Shown here in pieces: positions 36,214 to 47,127 of a stretch of DNA of 64,000 nt. Made by a program: the position numbers and the translations under genes. Position 1 is the first letter of the stretch. Each line of letters begins with the position of its first letter. The stretch comes from Paraphysoderma sedebokerense (Eukaryota > Blastocladiomycota > Physodermatomycetes > Physodermatales > Physodermataceae), in contig JAHLJZ010000033.1 in assembly GCA_025602915.1 (NCBI GenBank), positions 172,484 to 236,483 of the forward strand, given 5' to 3'. The notes beneath the pieces were generated by a model, which was given only the letters and a program-made list of their open reading frames with translations, was not told where the DNA came from and did not search any database.

Positions 36214-36602
36214 GAGTTTTGCTTGTCAGTATTATATGGAAGTCTTAAGTATTGGTGGAGAGAGCGAATGAAAGATGGAAGAGAGCGCTGTTCAAGATTG
36301 GCAACTCGAAAAGTACGACGTGACATGGTGACAGTTGTCCCTTCCGAAAAGAATACAAAAAAATCTGTGATATAGTAATAGTAGCGACTGTCACAATTGA
36401 TACAAAGTCAAATTGACATTGCCATTCTGTAAGTATTTTGTAATACAAACGACTGGATCAGCGCCGACCTCCTTAAAGCATCAAAATCATATATATCTGA
36501 TGAATAGTATAAGATTTGGCTGAGAGGATTCAAACTCGAATGACGCCAATGTGCTGTATTTCAAAATTCTTGTTTTCCATGTATTCGCGACTCTAAGCAG
36601 TA
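36214..36602. other. Intergenic
   Basis: 389 bp between the CBS-like start and the PDK1 stop. AT-rich, no supported gene. Confidence 0.45.
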
Positions 36603-38459
36603 TTACACCATGTCGATTCCTCCTCGTTGAGCGACCCAACCACTCAAATCTTTCTCCCCTTTCCCCTTTGCCTTTTCTGTCATCCATTTTTTCACGACCT
36701 GAATTGCCTCAACCCAGTCTTCTGCCTTATTCTCAACGCAGACGCAGTAATAAGTTTTCTTACTAGTATGTACAAAAAATACCTTATTATTTTTTAACTC
36801 CACCTCTGTCGAACTATTCCATGTCATTTCGCCTTTAATAATTACTTTGTCCTCGTCAATATAAAACAATCGAGGTTTGTCTGTCAAAATAAGATATCGC
36901 TTTTTTGAGAAGAGGCCTTTCCGTTTGGTGATTTTGCCACATTTTACGATTAGTTCGTTGGGAGTCAGGAATGGAGCATATTTGTGTAATTTTTGGGCAT
37001 TAAGAAGAGCGGAGCGTTGTTCAGAACTGGAAATAGGGATCACATTGGAAGATGCAGGGTTTGCTGACGAAAGAGAAGGAACAGAAGTAGATAAGGAAGT
37101 GCGACTTGGTTGCTGTGACGTGCTTGTGGACATCGGAGAAATGGAAGCGTTCGAATTTGCCTTTGGTCGCTGATGAACTGATAGTAAACCGGGAGAGGCG
37201 AGTTCGTCCACAAATGGATCCCGAAAATCAAGCGATGATGACGAAGGAGGAACTTTGAGCATCAATAAATTCGATCTGAGCTCTTCAGTGTCACTTGAAG
37301 GTGGCAAGTATGGCGTTAAGGCAGGTGGAGTTTGTAAGTGTAAATTATTCCAGTCAACCCCATCAAAAAACTGATGTTGTTTAACTTGATTGATGCCCTC
37401 GGCCCCCAATCTTTGAGTCGGATCCAATACCAGTATTTTTCGGACTAAATCTTTAGCGACCTCAGGGAAACCTTCCGGAAATGAGTAGTCTAACTTTGTA
37501 ATCTTCTGAAATGTCTGGTAGTCATTTGAACCTTTGAATGGTGGCCTACCGGCGAGAAGTTGATATAGAATGCATCCAATCGCCCATATATCAGACGCTT
37601 TGCAAGCTGCTTTATCGTTAAGTAATTCAGGCGATACGTATTCAGCTGTACCTACGAATGATTTCGCAGGACTAGGTGTACTTAGAGCGGGATCGGGATT
37701 CGAACTAACACCATTTACGGTGTTATTTGAAACAACGGGTTCAAGAATTTTCGCTGTACCGAAATCTGTCAATTTAATATGCATCTTTTCATCAAGCAGA
37801 ATATTCTCCGGTTTTAGATCCCTGTGCAGAATGCCTTTTGAATGCAAATATTCGATTGCAGAGATAATTTCTGCTGCATAGAAACGCGTGCACCGTTCGT
37901 CAAAGGATCCTAATCGTCTTATCCAAGATAGCAATTCTCCGTTTTGAGCAATCTCTATGACAAAGAACAACGATTGAGCATCTTGAAATGTATAATAAAG
38001 TTTAACAATGAAGGGATGCCGTGTCGTATTTAGAACTGTTTTTTCAATGTTGACATACTTCACTTTTTTCTCTTTGACAATATGTCGCTTGTCGAGAATT
38101 TTGACGGCGAACTCTTTTCCAGTAGTTATTTCTTTTGCAGCAACGACAGACGAATAGGAGCCATCTCCTAAAGAACGACCAAACTCGAAATCCTGAACAG
38201 TTCTTCTACGGGGTTCATTCGATGCGGGAGAGGCCGAAGGAGAGGAAGTAGACGAAGGTTTATCAGCGGGGTTTGTGGATTTCGGAGGAGTGGATGAGGC
38301 GTTTGGTTGATTTGATATTGAGGTAGACGACAGACTTTTGATAACTGAAGGAACGGAGGACGCAGGAACTGTTAATTGGTTTGCTGTTGCATCCTGCTGC
38401 GGTGATAAAGGGTTCTGTTGGGTGTTTATCGGAGTACGAGCTGTGTCCACCTCAGACAT
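36603..38459 (-). CDS. PDK1-type AGC kinase with PH domain (Pkh1/Pkh2/Ksg1)
   Basis: Intronless, 618 residues. It phosphorylates activation loops of AGC kinases (Akt/Ypk, PKA, PKC) downstream of sphingolipid or phosphoinositide signals. A Ser/Pro-rich N-terminus leads to the kinase domain: GRSLGDGSYSSVVAAKE, AVKILDKRHIVKEKKVKYVN, HRDLKPENILLD, DFGTAKILEP, an activation loop with SFVGTAEYVSPELL, and ASDIWAIGCILYQLLAGRPP. The C-terminal PH domain starts at KCGKITKRKGLFSKKRYLIL and includes RLFYIDEDKVIIKGEM and TYYCVCVENKAEDWVEAI. A short insert lies between DFG and the TAEY loop, as in other fungal PDK1 proteins. Divergent from the SWAP gene. Confidence 0.95.
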   Translation of the reverse strand: MSEVDTARTPINTQQNPLSPQQDATANQLTVPASSVPSVIKSLSSTSISNQPNASSTPPKSTNPADKPSSTSSPSASPASNEPRRRTVQDFEFGRSLGDGSYSSVVAAKEITTGKEFAVKILDKRHIVKEKKVKYVNIEKTVLNTTRHPFIVKLYYTFQDAQSLFFVIEIAQNGELLSWIRRLGSFDERCTRFYAAEIISAIEYLHSKGILHRDLKPENILLDEKMHIKLTDFGTAKILEPVVSNNTVNGVSSNPDPALSTPSPAKSFVGTAEYVSPELLNDKAACKASDIWAIGCILYQLLAGRPPFKGSNDYQTFQKITKLDYSFPEGFPEVAKDLVRKILVLDPTQRLGAEGINQVKQHQFFDGVDWNNLHLQTPPALTPYLPPSSDTEELRSNLLMLKVPPSSSSLDFRDPFVDELASPGLLSVHQRPKANSNASISPMSTSTSQQPSRTSLSTSVPSLSSANPASSNVIPISSSEQRSALLNAQKLHKYAPFLTPNELIVKCGKITKRKGLFSKKRYLILTDKPRLFYIDEDKVIIKGEMTWNSSTEVELKNNKVFFVHTSKKTYYCVCVENKAEDWVEAIQVVKKWMTEKAKGKGEKDLSGWVAQRGGIDMV

Positions 38460-38703
38460 TGTTGGATAATTAACATATAATTACACAGTTTGAATGCGGA
38501 GATTATACCAATTCTGGCTGCACAGATGGGGTCTTATCTGCCTTCCTTTTGGATATATGTATTGTGGATAGAGTGGAGCAAAGTGGCGAGGAGCGACTTT
38601 TTTGTTTCCCTCCTTCCCTCGCAGCCGAGGCTCGTCTTCGTTGCGACATCGGGCCGCTATACATATATGAATTCAAATCCCCCACATTCACCAACCCATT
38701 CAG
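38460..38703. promoter_or_regulatory. Bidirectional promoter, PDK1 and SWAP genes
   Basis: 244 bp between the two start codons. It contains a TATACATATATGAA-like stretch around 38660. The sharing of one spacer by both genes is seen; co-regulation is inference. Confidence 0.5.
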
Positions 38704-41354
38704 ATGGCCCACCATTACACAAATGACACAAGGGAACGCAGTGCGCACTCTGTAAGCTCTCAACGAAAAAGGCCTCGCCAACAGGAGCCCCCTTCGTACA
38801 ATGATATTTTGGCCTTTGGCTATGCCGCCCTCACCTTTCGAAACGATGAACTGGCTGGTTCTATCGAGCGGGGCGACTATCTTATCCCTTGGAATGGCGA
38901 AACTGAAGCGGATACAGATGATGTGATATACCTTGATAGGTATGTGGGGAAGGAATACTCAAAATAAAACTCTTTATTTGACAGATATGGCATCGCCGAT
39001 GTCCGGCGCAGTAATCTAAAAGAATTATCTGGGTATCCGCAAACTGGACCCTTTACATTATTTCATTGTGGCTTCGCTTATACCGGTCTCTTACCACAGT
39101 ACATAATCTTAACCGCTTCTATGTTTGCAACCAAACCATGGCCGAATTTTCGTCCCGGTTCTTCTGATCCCTAGAGCCGCTAATTAGGAGACTTTCCATG
39201 ATTCTTTCTTTTTCCTTATCATTATAAGTCTTCGTTAAATGGTCTAAATGCTTCGTTTTCTTTCCCCCACTCCTCGCATCAACAATCTCTCGGCGACGCT
39301 TTTCAAAATATTTCTGATCCCTCGTTTCATACTTTGTGTTACTCTTTCGTGGTCTACGTCTGTTGTTCGGTGCAGGTACGATGTCCGTAATCTACTGCAC
39401 ACCCGATCAGAATTGGACTCTTTTTCTCGTCCATCAACGACACCATCAGTCCCGACTGATTTACTCGAAGAAGAACGGCAATGTGACGAAGAACGTTACA
39501 AAGACGTTGACTCGGATGAAGAGATGATTTTCGATATGTCTGATGACGAGCGAGAAGAATATATAGAGGAGAAAAACAAACGTAAAGAAATGGCGGAAAA
39601 AGGCAGAGTTTGGAAGTTTGATTACGGAAAGAGTCCTTGGGAATTGAACGAGAATAATGACACAGGTATGCTGAATTTCAAACCGATAGGTTCATTCCTT
39701 CTCTGCCAGACGACTAGTTCGTGCACTGACGTCTGGAATATCCGGATATTGCCTCCGCAATAGAGGAATCAACAAAAGGAATAGTCATTGTAAGTGATTT
39801 CTTTTGAGCAAATGTCGCACCTGTTCTATATTTTCTTGACATCTTTTCACCATGTTCAGCCATCAACAACACGTCTGAAGGAGATAGTCCACCGGACTGC
39901 AAAGTTCCTGCTCACTCAGCCTCCTCAAATGGAGATAACCATTCAAGTAAAGCAATCGTCTAACCCAGATTTCAACTTCCTGAGAAAAGATGATATTCTA
40001 CATCCGTATTATAAACACGTAAAGTGGCTGATGTCGAGCGGTATGTGGGAATACCAGAATGAGGAAGAGAATGTAAGTGAAGGCAAAAAGGATGGAGAAT
40101 ATGACAATGGAGACGTAGGAAGGAGAAGAGAAAAAGGCGGAGTTATAAAGCCAGATATGGACGATAGAAAAAGGAAGAGGCCGCAAGTCGAAGCAACGAG
40201 GTAGATTAAATGCTCCAAAAGTTGTCTTGCTGGTATGAAGGGACCATTTGACGATTATTTATATCTACAGTCTCATGTCGAAGCGCCCGGACGATCTTCC
40301 GACCGATCTCTCCTCAATTATAGAAAAAACCGCGCGATTTGTGGCCAAAAATGGTATCTTATTCGAGTCTAAACTTAAACAAAATAATCTGAACGATGAA
40401 CGATTTGCATTTTTGAATCCTTGGAATAAGTGGCATGGGTGGTATAGAACTTTGGTCGTGGAATTGAGTAACAATACTTATAATACTGGAGAAAATGAAT
40501 TATCCGAAACTGAAGTCGACCGAGGTAATGTCAAAGACCATGCCGAGGAAAGAACGGAAATAGTGCGGATGAACAGGGATAGTATGGAAGCCCAAATTGG
40601 ATTACGCAGGCAAGAGGCTAGTCAAAATGACAGTCTGACACAGATGGGGGAATTTAATATCGAAGAAGAGATTGAAAAAGGTATTTCTCCGTCTATAACA
40701 GTTGAAGATTGCAAATTCTGGATCTATCACAAACTGCTCGGTTGGATCGTTCCTCTCGCAGAAACCCGTCTGCGAGCGTGATTGAGAGATCATGTCGGGT
40801 GCGCTTTTGCTTTACGGCTTTGGATGGGGTTGCTATATTTGATGAGACAAATACACCGTCTTGTCATTCTCCTCATCTCCGCTCATTTCCAACTCTTTCA
40901 TTGAAGATTTCATAAGCGGGTCTATTTCATAGTCTCTACTTGCATTTCATAGTTCACTTAGCATTGATTAATTGCTAACATTGTCACTTTTTCGAATTCA
41001 ACAGGATTGATCAGTGTGTCATCTTCTGTATGCTCATCATTAGCAGCAGCGCCACCGAGGTCTGTTGCGGTTGATTCTCGCAGCTCGAACTCAAACCCAT
41101 CTTCTTCTCTCGCCGAGTCGGCACCCATGAATGAATCGGACTCGACAACAACAAGTCAAAAGTTGAATATGAAAGAAAAGCTGGCACTGCTACGACGAAA
41201 ACGTGAACTTGAGCGGTTAAATTCACAATCATGTTCTGAACCGCAACAAGGCGACCAAGATTTAGTGAACCAAAGTAATTCTGTTAATAAAAGCACTGGT
41301 AGTCGTATAATGGGGTTAGTTAGTTATGACAGCTCATCAGGCGATGAAAGCTGA
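38704..41354 (+). CDS. SFSWAP: SWAP (suppressor-of-white-apricot) splicing factor
   Basis: RNA-binding regulator of alternative splicing. Seven exons (38704-38939, 38985-39032, 39376-39665, 39764-39789, 39860-40200, 40271-40680, 41005-41354) total 567 codons. The N-terminal DRY_EERY domain reads ILAFGYAALTFRNDELAGSI, YLIPWNG, YLDRYGIADVR and LLEEERQCDEERYKDVDSDE. SURP1 is LKEIVHRTAKFLLTQPPQME with DFNFLRKDDILHPYYKHVKW. SURP2 is IIEKTARFVAKNGILFESKL with RFAFLNPWNKWHGWY. A helical KEKLALLRRKRELERL element precedes the acidic end. The fourth exon is only 26 nt and keeps the frame. The last intron (324 bp) contains an open stretch that could be retained. Animal SWAP autoregulates by intron retention. 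Confidence 0.9.
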
Positions 41355-41859
41355 GTGGATCTTTAAAATACCAAGAAATAAACATTAACTTATATTACAT
41401 GGACAACGGTGGAAGTCTGATGTGAAAGAGGTGAATCCAACTTTTATTCTGGTAAGTTGAGGTCGGTAACTTCAAGTTTATAAGAGTAGAAGCAGAACTG
41501 AAAATTCAATGGTAACCTTAATTCTTCGGTGGGTTCCTCGCGCCAGAGAAAATATAAATACCAGATTGTAAAGGCATGGAGGAATTGCAGATGACAGTGG
41601 AATCCATCGTCAGCGAAATGATGATTTCAACTCTTCGAAAGCAGTGGCTTAACACTTGATTAGTATTTATTAATTCGAAGGATGAGATCCCTTCTGCATC
41701 ATTAATCCAGTCTCGTTTAACATTTTCAAATAAGTTCTACGAAGAAATTCTGCCCCCATTCACTTCAACTACCTCATTTATACCTTTTTATTAGGTATCT
41801 ATGATCGCCAACACCCAACAACACTCCTACGAATTGCCTTCAGCAGCTTGGTGGCTAGA
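41355..41859. other. Convergent intergenic region
   Basis: 505 bp between the SWAP and NDUFA2 stops. AT-rich with no supported gene or RNA. Confidence 0.45.
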
Positions 41860-42617
41860 TTACTTCAAGGCCTCCTTCGGAATATTCTCAACCAAACTCT
41901 TCAATTTCTGTTCAATCGATTCGGGGGTCATATTGGGAACAGCAATTTTTCGTTCAACACCATAGTCTAAAGTAGGTTGAATACATCCAAAAATATCCGT
42001 AACAAACGGATCGTTAGAATCGAGCGTTTAGGTTAATATAACTGTACGAACACTCCAGTTGAAATCCTCAGAAGTACTCAAATAAATGAAGGGCCCCCTT
42101 CCTTGACCATGTGTTTTCGTTGGCATCGCCCAAAACTGATGGCTACAATATTCGGAACAACTGAAGCCCCAAAGAAAGAAATGGGACAATCGATAAAAAA
42201 ATAAATAAATACATACTATATTGAGCGAATATTCTTGGTTCAACTCCTGCGGCCTCCCGTATCAGGATCGGTAGCTTTGGGTTATCTTTTTTTAAGTTAA
42301 GGTATTGTTGTGATACGAATGTCCTAAAAGTATCGGAAAAATAGAATCGCAAACAAAAAAGAGCACATAGTTGCAGGCCGGAGAGAGCGGCGACAGTTAG
42401 ATTCATCAATCCATTCAGAATTCGCAGAAGTGATTGTAGCATCGGTTTGGGTGATTTTCGAAGCAATTAAGAAAATTAAGAATAATGATTAATCTAATGG
42501 TTTTCTAACCATATGATGATATGGAAATTACCGTAGACCGTTGCTTTCAGGGCTAGTCTGACAGAAGTGGATTCTTAGTTCCCTGATGTTTTTGGAAATA
42601 GCGTTTCTCCAAGACAT
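41860..42617 (-). CDS. NDUFA2: NADH:ubiquinone oxidoreductase B8 subunit
   Basis: Accessory subunit of mitochondrial complex I with a thioredoxin-like fold. Three exons (42532-42617, 42217-42323, 41860-41966) give 100 codons, the normal size of about 99. It starts MSWRNAISKNIRELRIHFCQ, continues SPESNGLR joined to TFVSQQYLNLKKDNPKLPIL, then IREAAGVEPRIFAQYNYGVE and NMTPESIEQKLKSLVENI. The second intron (250 bp) is long and contains a spurious frame. Presence of complex I excludes fermentative yeasts that lost it. Confidence 0.94.
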
Positions 42618-42785
42618 CGTCGACTGAAAATGTATTCAATTTGAGCTCTGGCTATAGATAATGAAAAAGAAAGAATCGGCAACGGGTAGTGACGATGGTG
42701 GCGAACAAATTCACTCCTCCGCCCGTCCCTCCTTCCGCCCGCTTGATTTAATTTGTACATTTCTTTCATTTTTTATCATAACAAA
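42618..42785. promoter_or_regulatory. Bidirectional promoter, NDUFA2 and Rab18
   Basis: 168 bp between start codons, with a CG-richer centre (CCGCCCGTCCCTCCTTCCGCCC, about 42719-42740) flanked by AT. The smallest divergent spacer after SAS10/TCERG1. Confidence 0.5.
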
Positions 42786-44018
42786 ATGACAAAAATTGAA
42801 GCCACTATTAAATTACTTTTGATAGGTGCGTTTGTCCTGCTCTTACCCTTTCTTTTAAATAGTCTTGTCGATAATTAGGTGCCAACACATGAAAACCGCT
42901 CTGTCAATCAACTTACGTCATTAACTGAACATTGACACAACTTCTCATCCCTGAATTTTGACTTGCTATACGAATTTATAATTGCTGATAATAGGTGACA
43001 GTGGTTCCGGCAAATCGAGTCTACTATTGCGATATCTAGATGACACGTTCCAATCTGAAGATGAAATTAGCGCAACTATCGGTACTTTCCTTGGAGATTC
43101 TCTAGAATAGCTTTTTCTATTATTCCATGAAAAATATCTAACAATATTTCAATAGGTGTTGATTTCAGAGTGAAAGTAATTGACGTGGACGATAAAAAGT
43201 ACAAATTGACGTTGTGGGTCGGTATTCCTTTGCTTTTGACATTTGAATTTCCAACTTTCCATAGCACTGCGTAGGCAAAGTTTCACTAATCAACGTACAA
43301 TTACATCGCTATAGGATACTGCGGGCCAAGAGAGATTCCGAACTCTTACGTCCTCGTATTATCGTGGCGCCCATGGATTGATGCTTGTGTATGACATCAC
43401 CAATCGGGAATCATTTCAACACCTAGAGAGTTGGATGAAAGAAGTTGATATTTATGTGGGCGGAAGGGATGTAAAGAAAGTATTGATTGGAAACAAAATT
43501 GACATGGTTTGTAGAGATTGTGCCTTTTTAATGGGTGCAATTTTCCCTTCGCCATTCTGGGACCAAATTATCGCTTCGTAAACTAAAGCTGATCCAAATT
43601 CATATTCAATTTCTTATATTTTGCTGTTTTAGAATCATGAAAGACAAATCAAATCGGAAGAAGGTTTATCATTTGCCACAGCCCATAACATGACTTTCTT
43701 TGAATGCTCTGCGAAATCGGACGACAACGTCAGTGATGCTTTTGCATTCACAGTGGACCAGGTATGTGTTGACATCGTTTCATGTTCTATCTAGTTTGAC
43801 GAGATATATCTTACGAGTCGGAATGTTTCTGATTAACGGATATTCATATTTTCCTTGCTCGCAACGTTTGAATTATGGCCGTCCTCTTGACTTCGTGTCA
43901 TTTGCGCATTAAGATTATAAACTCTTCAATACTGAGCAAGCGAGCCTCTAATAGTTCATCAATAGAATTATCTGGTGATGAAAATCAAGTGGCTGATAGC
44001 AGAGGTTGCTATTGCTGA
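42786..44018 (+). CDS. RAB18: Rab18-type small GTPase
   Basis: Membrane-traffic GTPase associated with ER and lipid droplets in animals. Six exons (42786-42825, 42995-43081, 43156-43217, 43315-43506, 43633-43761, 43914-44018) give 205 codons. Motifs are [80 protein letters not shown] and FFECSAKSDDNVSDAF. The end GCYC is a CXC double prenylation signal. [20 protein letters not shown] and the effector-loop context fit Rab18 better than Rab1/8. Subfamily is probable rather than certain. Confidence 0.88.
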
Positions 44019-44573
44019 TGTGTCTCCAGTAGTATTGTCTGTAAACGGCGAACGAGTAAATCAATTTGAATATCATTGTATTTTTATGTAACTATCAGCG
44101 ACTTCACTACCCATCGAAGTGAACCGAAATAGCATCTGATTTTTGGCTGTAGCAGTAAACTGTTGAGGTTTTGACGTCTCCGTTTGTACTCATGATTAAA
44201 TGTAGTGTTATGAATTATTCGGATACCTTTTCTGTATATAAGCAAGGTTTATCTGACTGTATTGGTTCGAATCCACCGCTTGAAATTACTTAATGAAATA
44301 AATCGCCATTATCAATGCAGCAACAAATTGCGAAGTATGATACCGGGAACGAACAGGCATACATGGAATGTTAGATAAAGAATTATTACTTTACTAAGAA
44401 AATCTTACTAAATAGCTATACAAACATGACAAGCAGGACAAACAATCGCAATAATGAATAGGGTTTAACTTCGTCGAGTTAATGTTCCCAATAGTTATTG
44501 ATAGTACAAACACAGGAAACGAAATGAATTAATCGTACACATTTATGCAATAAGTCTACATTCCTACATCAAT
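44019..44573. other. Convergent intergenic region
   Basis: 555 bp, AT-rich, between Rab18 and UGT stops. A GGTTCGAATCC sequence near 44264 resembles a tRNA B box, but no cloverleaf can be built around it. Nothing else supported. Confidence 0.45.
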
Positions 44574-47127
44574 TTAAGTTGTTCGGCTTCCACTAGGACC
44601 TGCTTCTTCATCAACCGCTCCGCTACTTTCACCATTTTCTAGAGTGGGTGCATTTTGCGCAGACGCATGATTTGCTACCCCCATAGATTTTGCGATATCG
44701 GCGCTACTTGTGGCTAAATTGATCCAATATTTCCACGTGTTATATTTGGCCCAACCAGTTGGGTCACAAGTTTCCTTCCCGTCTCTATCCTCGTGTGCGA
44801 GTGAATGTTGCTCACAGTAATGACCTTTTTCTGCATTATGTGTAACTTCTCTGATGACTTGGGTTGGCGTGTTCTGTAATTTTCTGCTTGGATTCTTGGT
44901 TTCGTCAGCGGGTTGCGCATTGCTGAGGTCGAGGCGGATGCCTTTGGGATTCGTTCGGAGCTCTTCAATCATGAGACGAACAGCAGTGCGTGGACCGTTT
45001 TCCTGTGATGTATCTGATTAACGGAAAGTCACGAGCATGGAGAAGTGATAAAGACACATACTGCTTTAATGTGATTGCCAATCTCGTGTGCCTTTTCGCG
45101 GATCGATTGATCACGTGAGACAGTCCTCAACGCTTTAGCGAGTTTATCTATGCCTTTCTGGCCACTCACACCTTCCAAATGGTATCGCTTTACGACCATC
45201 CCAACACCTAATTCGATGACACGATCGCCCCAAAGGTACTGATCCAAGGCGAAAGGAACTACAATTGTCGGTTTACCTGCCCTCATCCCTGCTGCTAACG
45301 TTCCAGCCCCGCCATGATGAACGACCGCATCCATACGAGGGAACAACCAGTCATGTGGGACAACTTTAAGTATGTGTACTGAGGATTGTAGATGTTTTGG
45401 CACATCATCATTGGGGTCGTGATCAGCAGCACCGCTTGAACCACGTTCTGACCATCCTTTTGCAATAACTGCACGGACCCCAGCTTTCTCAACAGCTTTT
45501 AGAATTGTGGCGGTAAGTTTAGCTGCAAGAAGTTTCAAAATAATATCACGGAAGTTAATAATATACATTAGTATTTATAAGAAGTAGCCAAGGTAGTTGA
45601 ACAAGCCAAACGAACCAGGGTTATTTACGACAATGCTACCAAACCCAATGTAGACGATGGGTTTATATTCGCCTTTTTCATCACGGTCGTTGCGTAAAAT
45701 TTCACGCAAAGCATGGCTGGGTTGCCATGATTGGCCTTCGGAATTTTCGAGGAACCAATAACCGGTAACATGGGTATGGGCGGGCCAGGTATTGTGAACG
45801 ACACTTGGAGAAAAACCATAGAAGAAAGGTGCGTTTTGAGGGAATGCTGGCGGTGCGAAGCCAAGTTCATTCTATAGATGAATGGTGAATGAAATCGTAG
45901 TAGAGTAGGACATAAATAAGAAAGTAAGTCAGAGCAGATGAAAGAACAGTGTTGCAGGAGAGGGACCAGTACCATTCCATTTTCTTTGCGGAATCTATTC
46001 ACGGCGTCACGAATACCAAGCCAATTCATTTCTTCAATAAGATCCCACGTGTAGTCGAGTTGTTCTGCGTATAGAGGGAGATTATTGAAGAACGTTAGTA
46101 CTTTTGTGTGAACCAGCAGATGGCGTACAAATTCTCAAACATTGTAATAAACTTTAGGATACATACTTGACCAAACCCATGTAGTCGCGAATGGATGCGG
46201 AAATGCGGGAGTTTTAGTCCACGGGAAGAAAAAGGCTCTCATGTACGCCAAATTCATTTTTTCCGCAAAAAATCGCCCGATCATAGCAGACGGCGCTTCA
46301 ATCAACACCTGAGTTCCTTCGAGGGCCTGCGTTATACAAAGTTGCGACGCAACAAAATTAGGAATAGCTCTGTCATTTGACACGACAAGAATGAAGTATG
46401 ATTACCTCAAAACCAGCAGCTAAAAGTCCGTCAACAAATTCTTTATGGACAGAATAAGCCGCTTTCATCATGGCTGGTGTATACATTCCATGCTCAACGG
46501 CGATTTTCTAAATTCATGTTTGAACAAACGTAAATTTAGTTTGACAAAATCCGGTAATTGGCATCACATTGTCTGGGTGGTTATAACTAATAGAGTGTCG
46601 TCGCCTCTCATGACGCCATTTTTTCGCAGGGAGTAAACTTACCATGAAAATTGCAGGGTTGCCCGGGAGAGGTCGAAACTCCAAGCCATGACCTTCGACG
46701 AAATCCCGATACTCTGCATGCGAGGCTATTCTACATACTAAATCACTGACTTGTCGCTTAAATTCCTGTTCGTTTGTTACATGTTTGGAGTCAGAAGATT
46801 TTCCTCTTTTAGATACATTGAAAGTTTTACTTGAAGCAATGGCGGTGAGAAAAATTCTTACCTTACACAAAGCGATAAAAGGCTGAATATCTCCCCTAGT
46901 TCCAATCGTCATAAATGTTACATGATTTAACTTATGTTTTGCTCGCTTGGTGAGATGATGAGTAACATGAGTAAGATTACTGTGTGACTGGTTTGTCGTG
47001 GGTATATCAAAAACAAAATCCAGCTGTGGAAAGGCTTTTTTTTGTTTTTTTTTTCAAGCGGCGTGGAATCTTACGTGAGATTACTAGGTTCCACCGATAA
47101 AACAAACGGATGTTGACTAACCTTCAT
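44574..47127 (-). CDS. UDP-glycosyltransferase (sterol/lipid glucosyltransferase, ATG26-like)
   Basis: GT1/GT28-type enzyme moving a sugar from a UDP-sugar to a lipid or sterol. Multi-exon. The N-lobe starts KLNHVTFMTIGTRGDIQPFI, then RIASHAEYRDFVEGHGLEFR and IEAPSAMIGRFFAEK. The C-lobe has APFFYGFSPSVV, HVTGYWFLENSEGQ, IVYIGFGSIV, DWLFPRMDAVVHHGGAGTLA (donor-sugar motif) and GKPTIVVPFALDQYLWGDR. The C-terminal tail is Cys/His-containing, then disordered. The usual GLKAEGH helix is replaced by EFKRQVSDLVC. The 5' end is uncertain: coding continues upstream of the ATG at 46912 (TKRAKHKLNHVTF). An ATG at 47125-47127, close to a duplicated segment, is the best start I find. No PH/GRAM domain is present. 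Confidence 0.85.

Noticed and set aside
42028-42466. Separate small membrane proteins on the minus strand near NDUFA2
   Set aside because: They combine intron sequence and an exon of NDUFA2; the spliced model explains the conserved part.
44225-44290. Possible tRNA because of GGTTCGAATCC (B-box-like) at about 44264
   Set aside because: The T-stem does not pair beyond two or three bases and no A box, anticodon arm or acceptor stem can be formed upstream.
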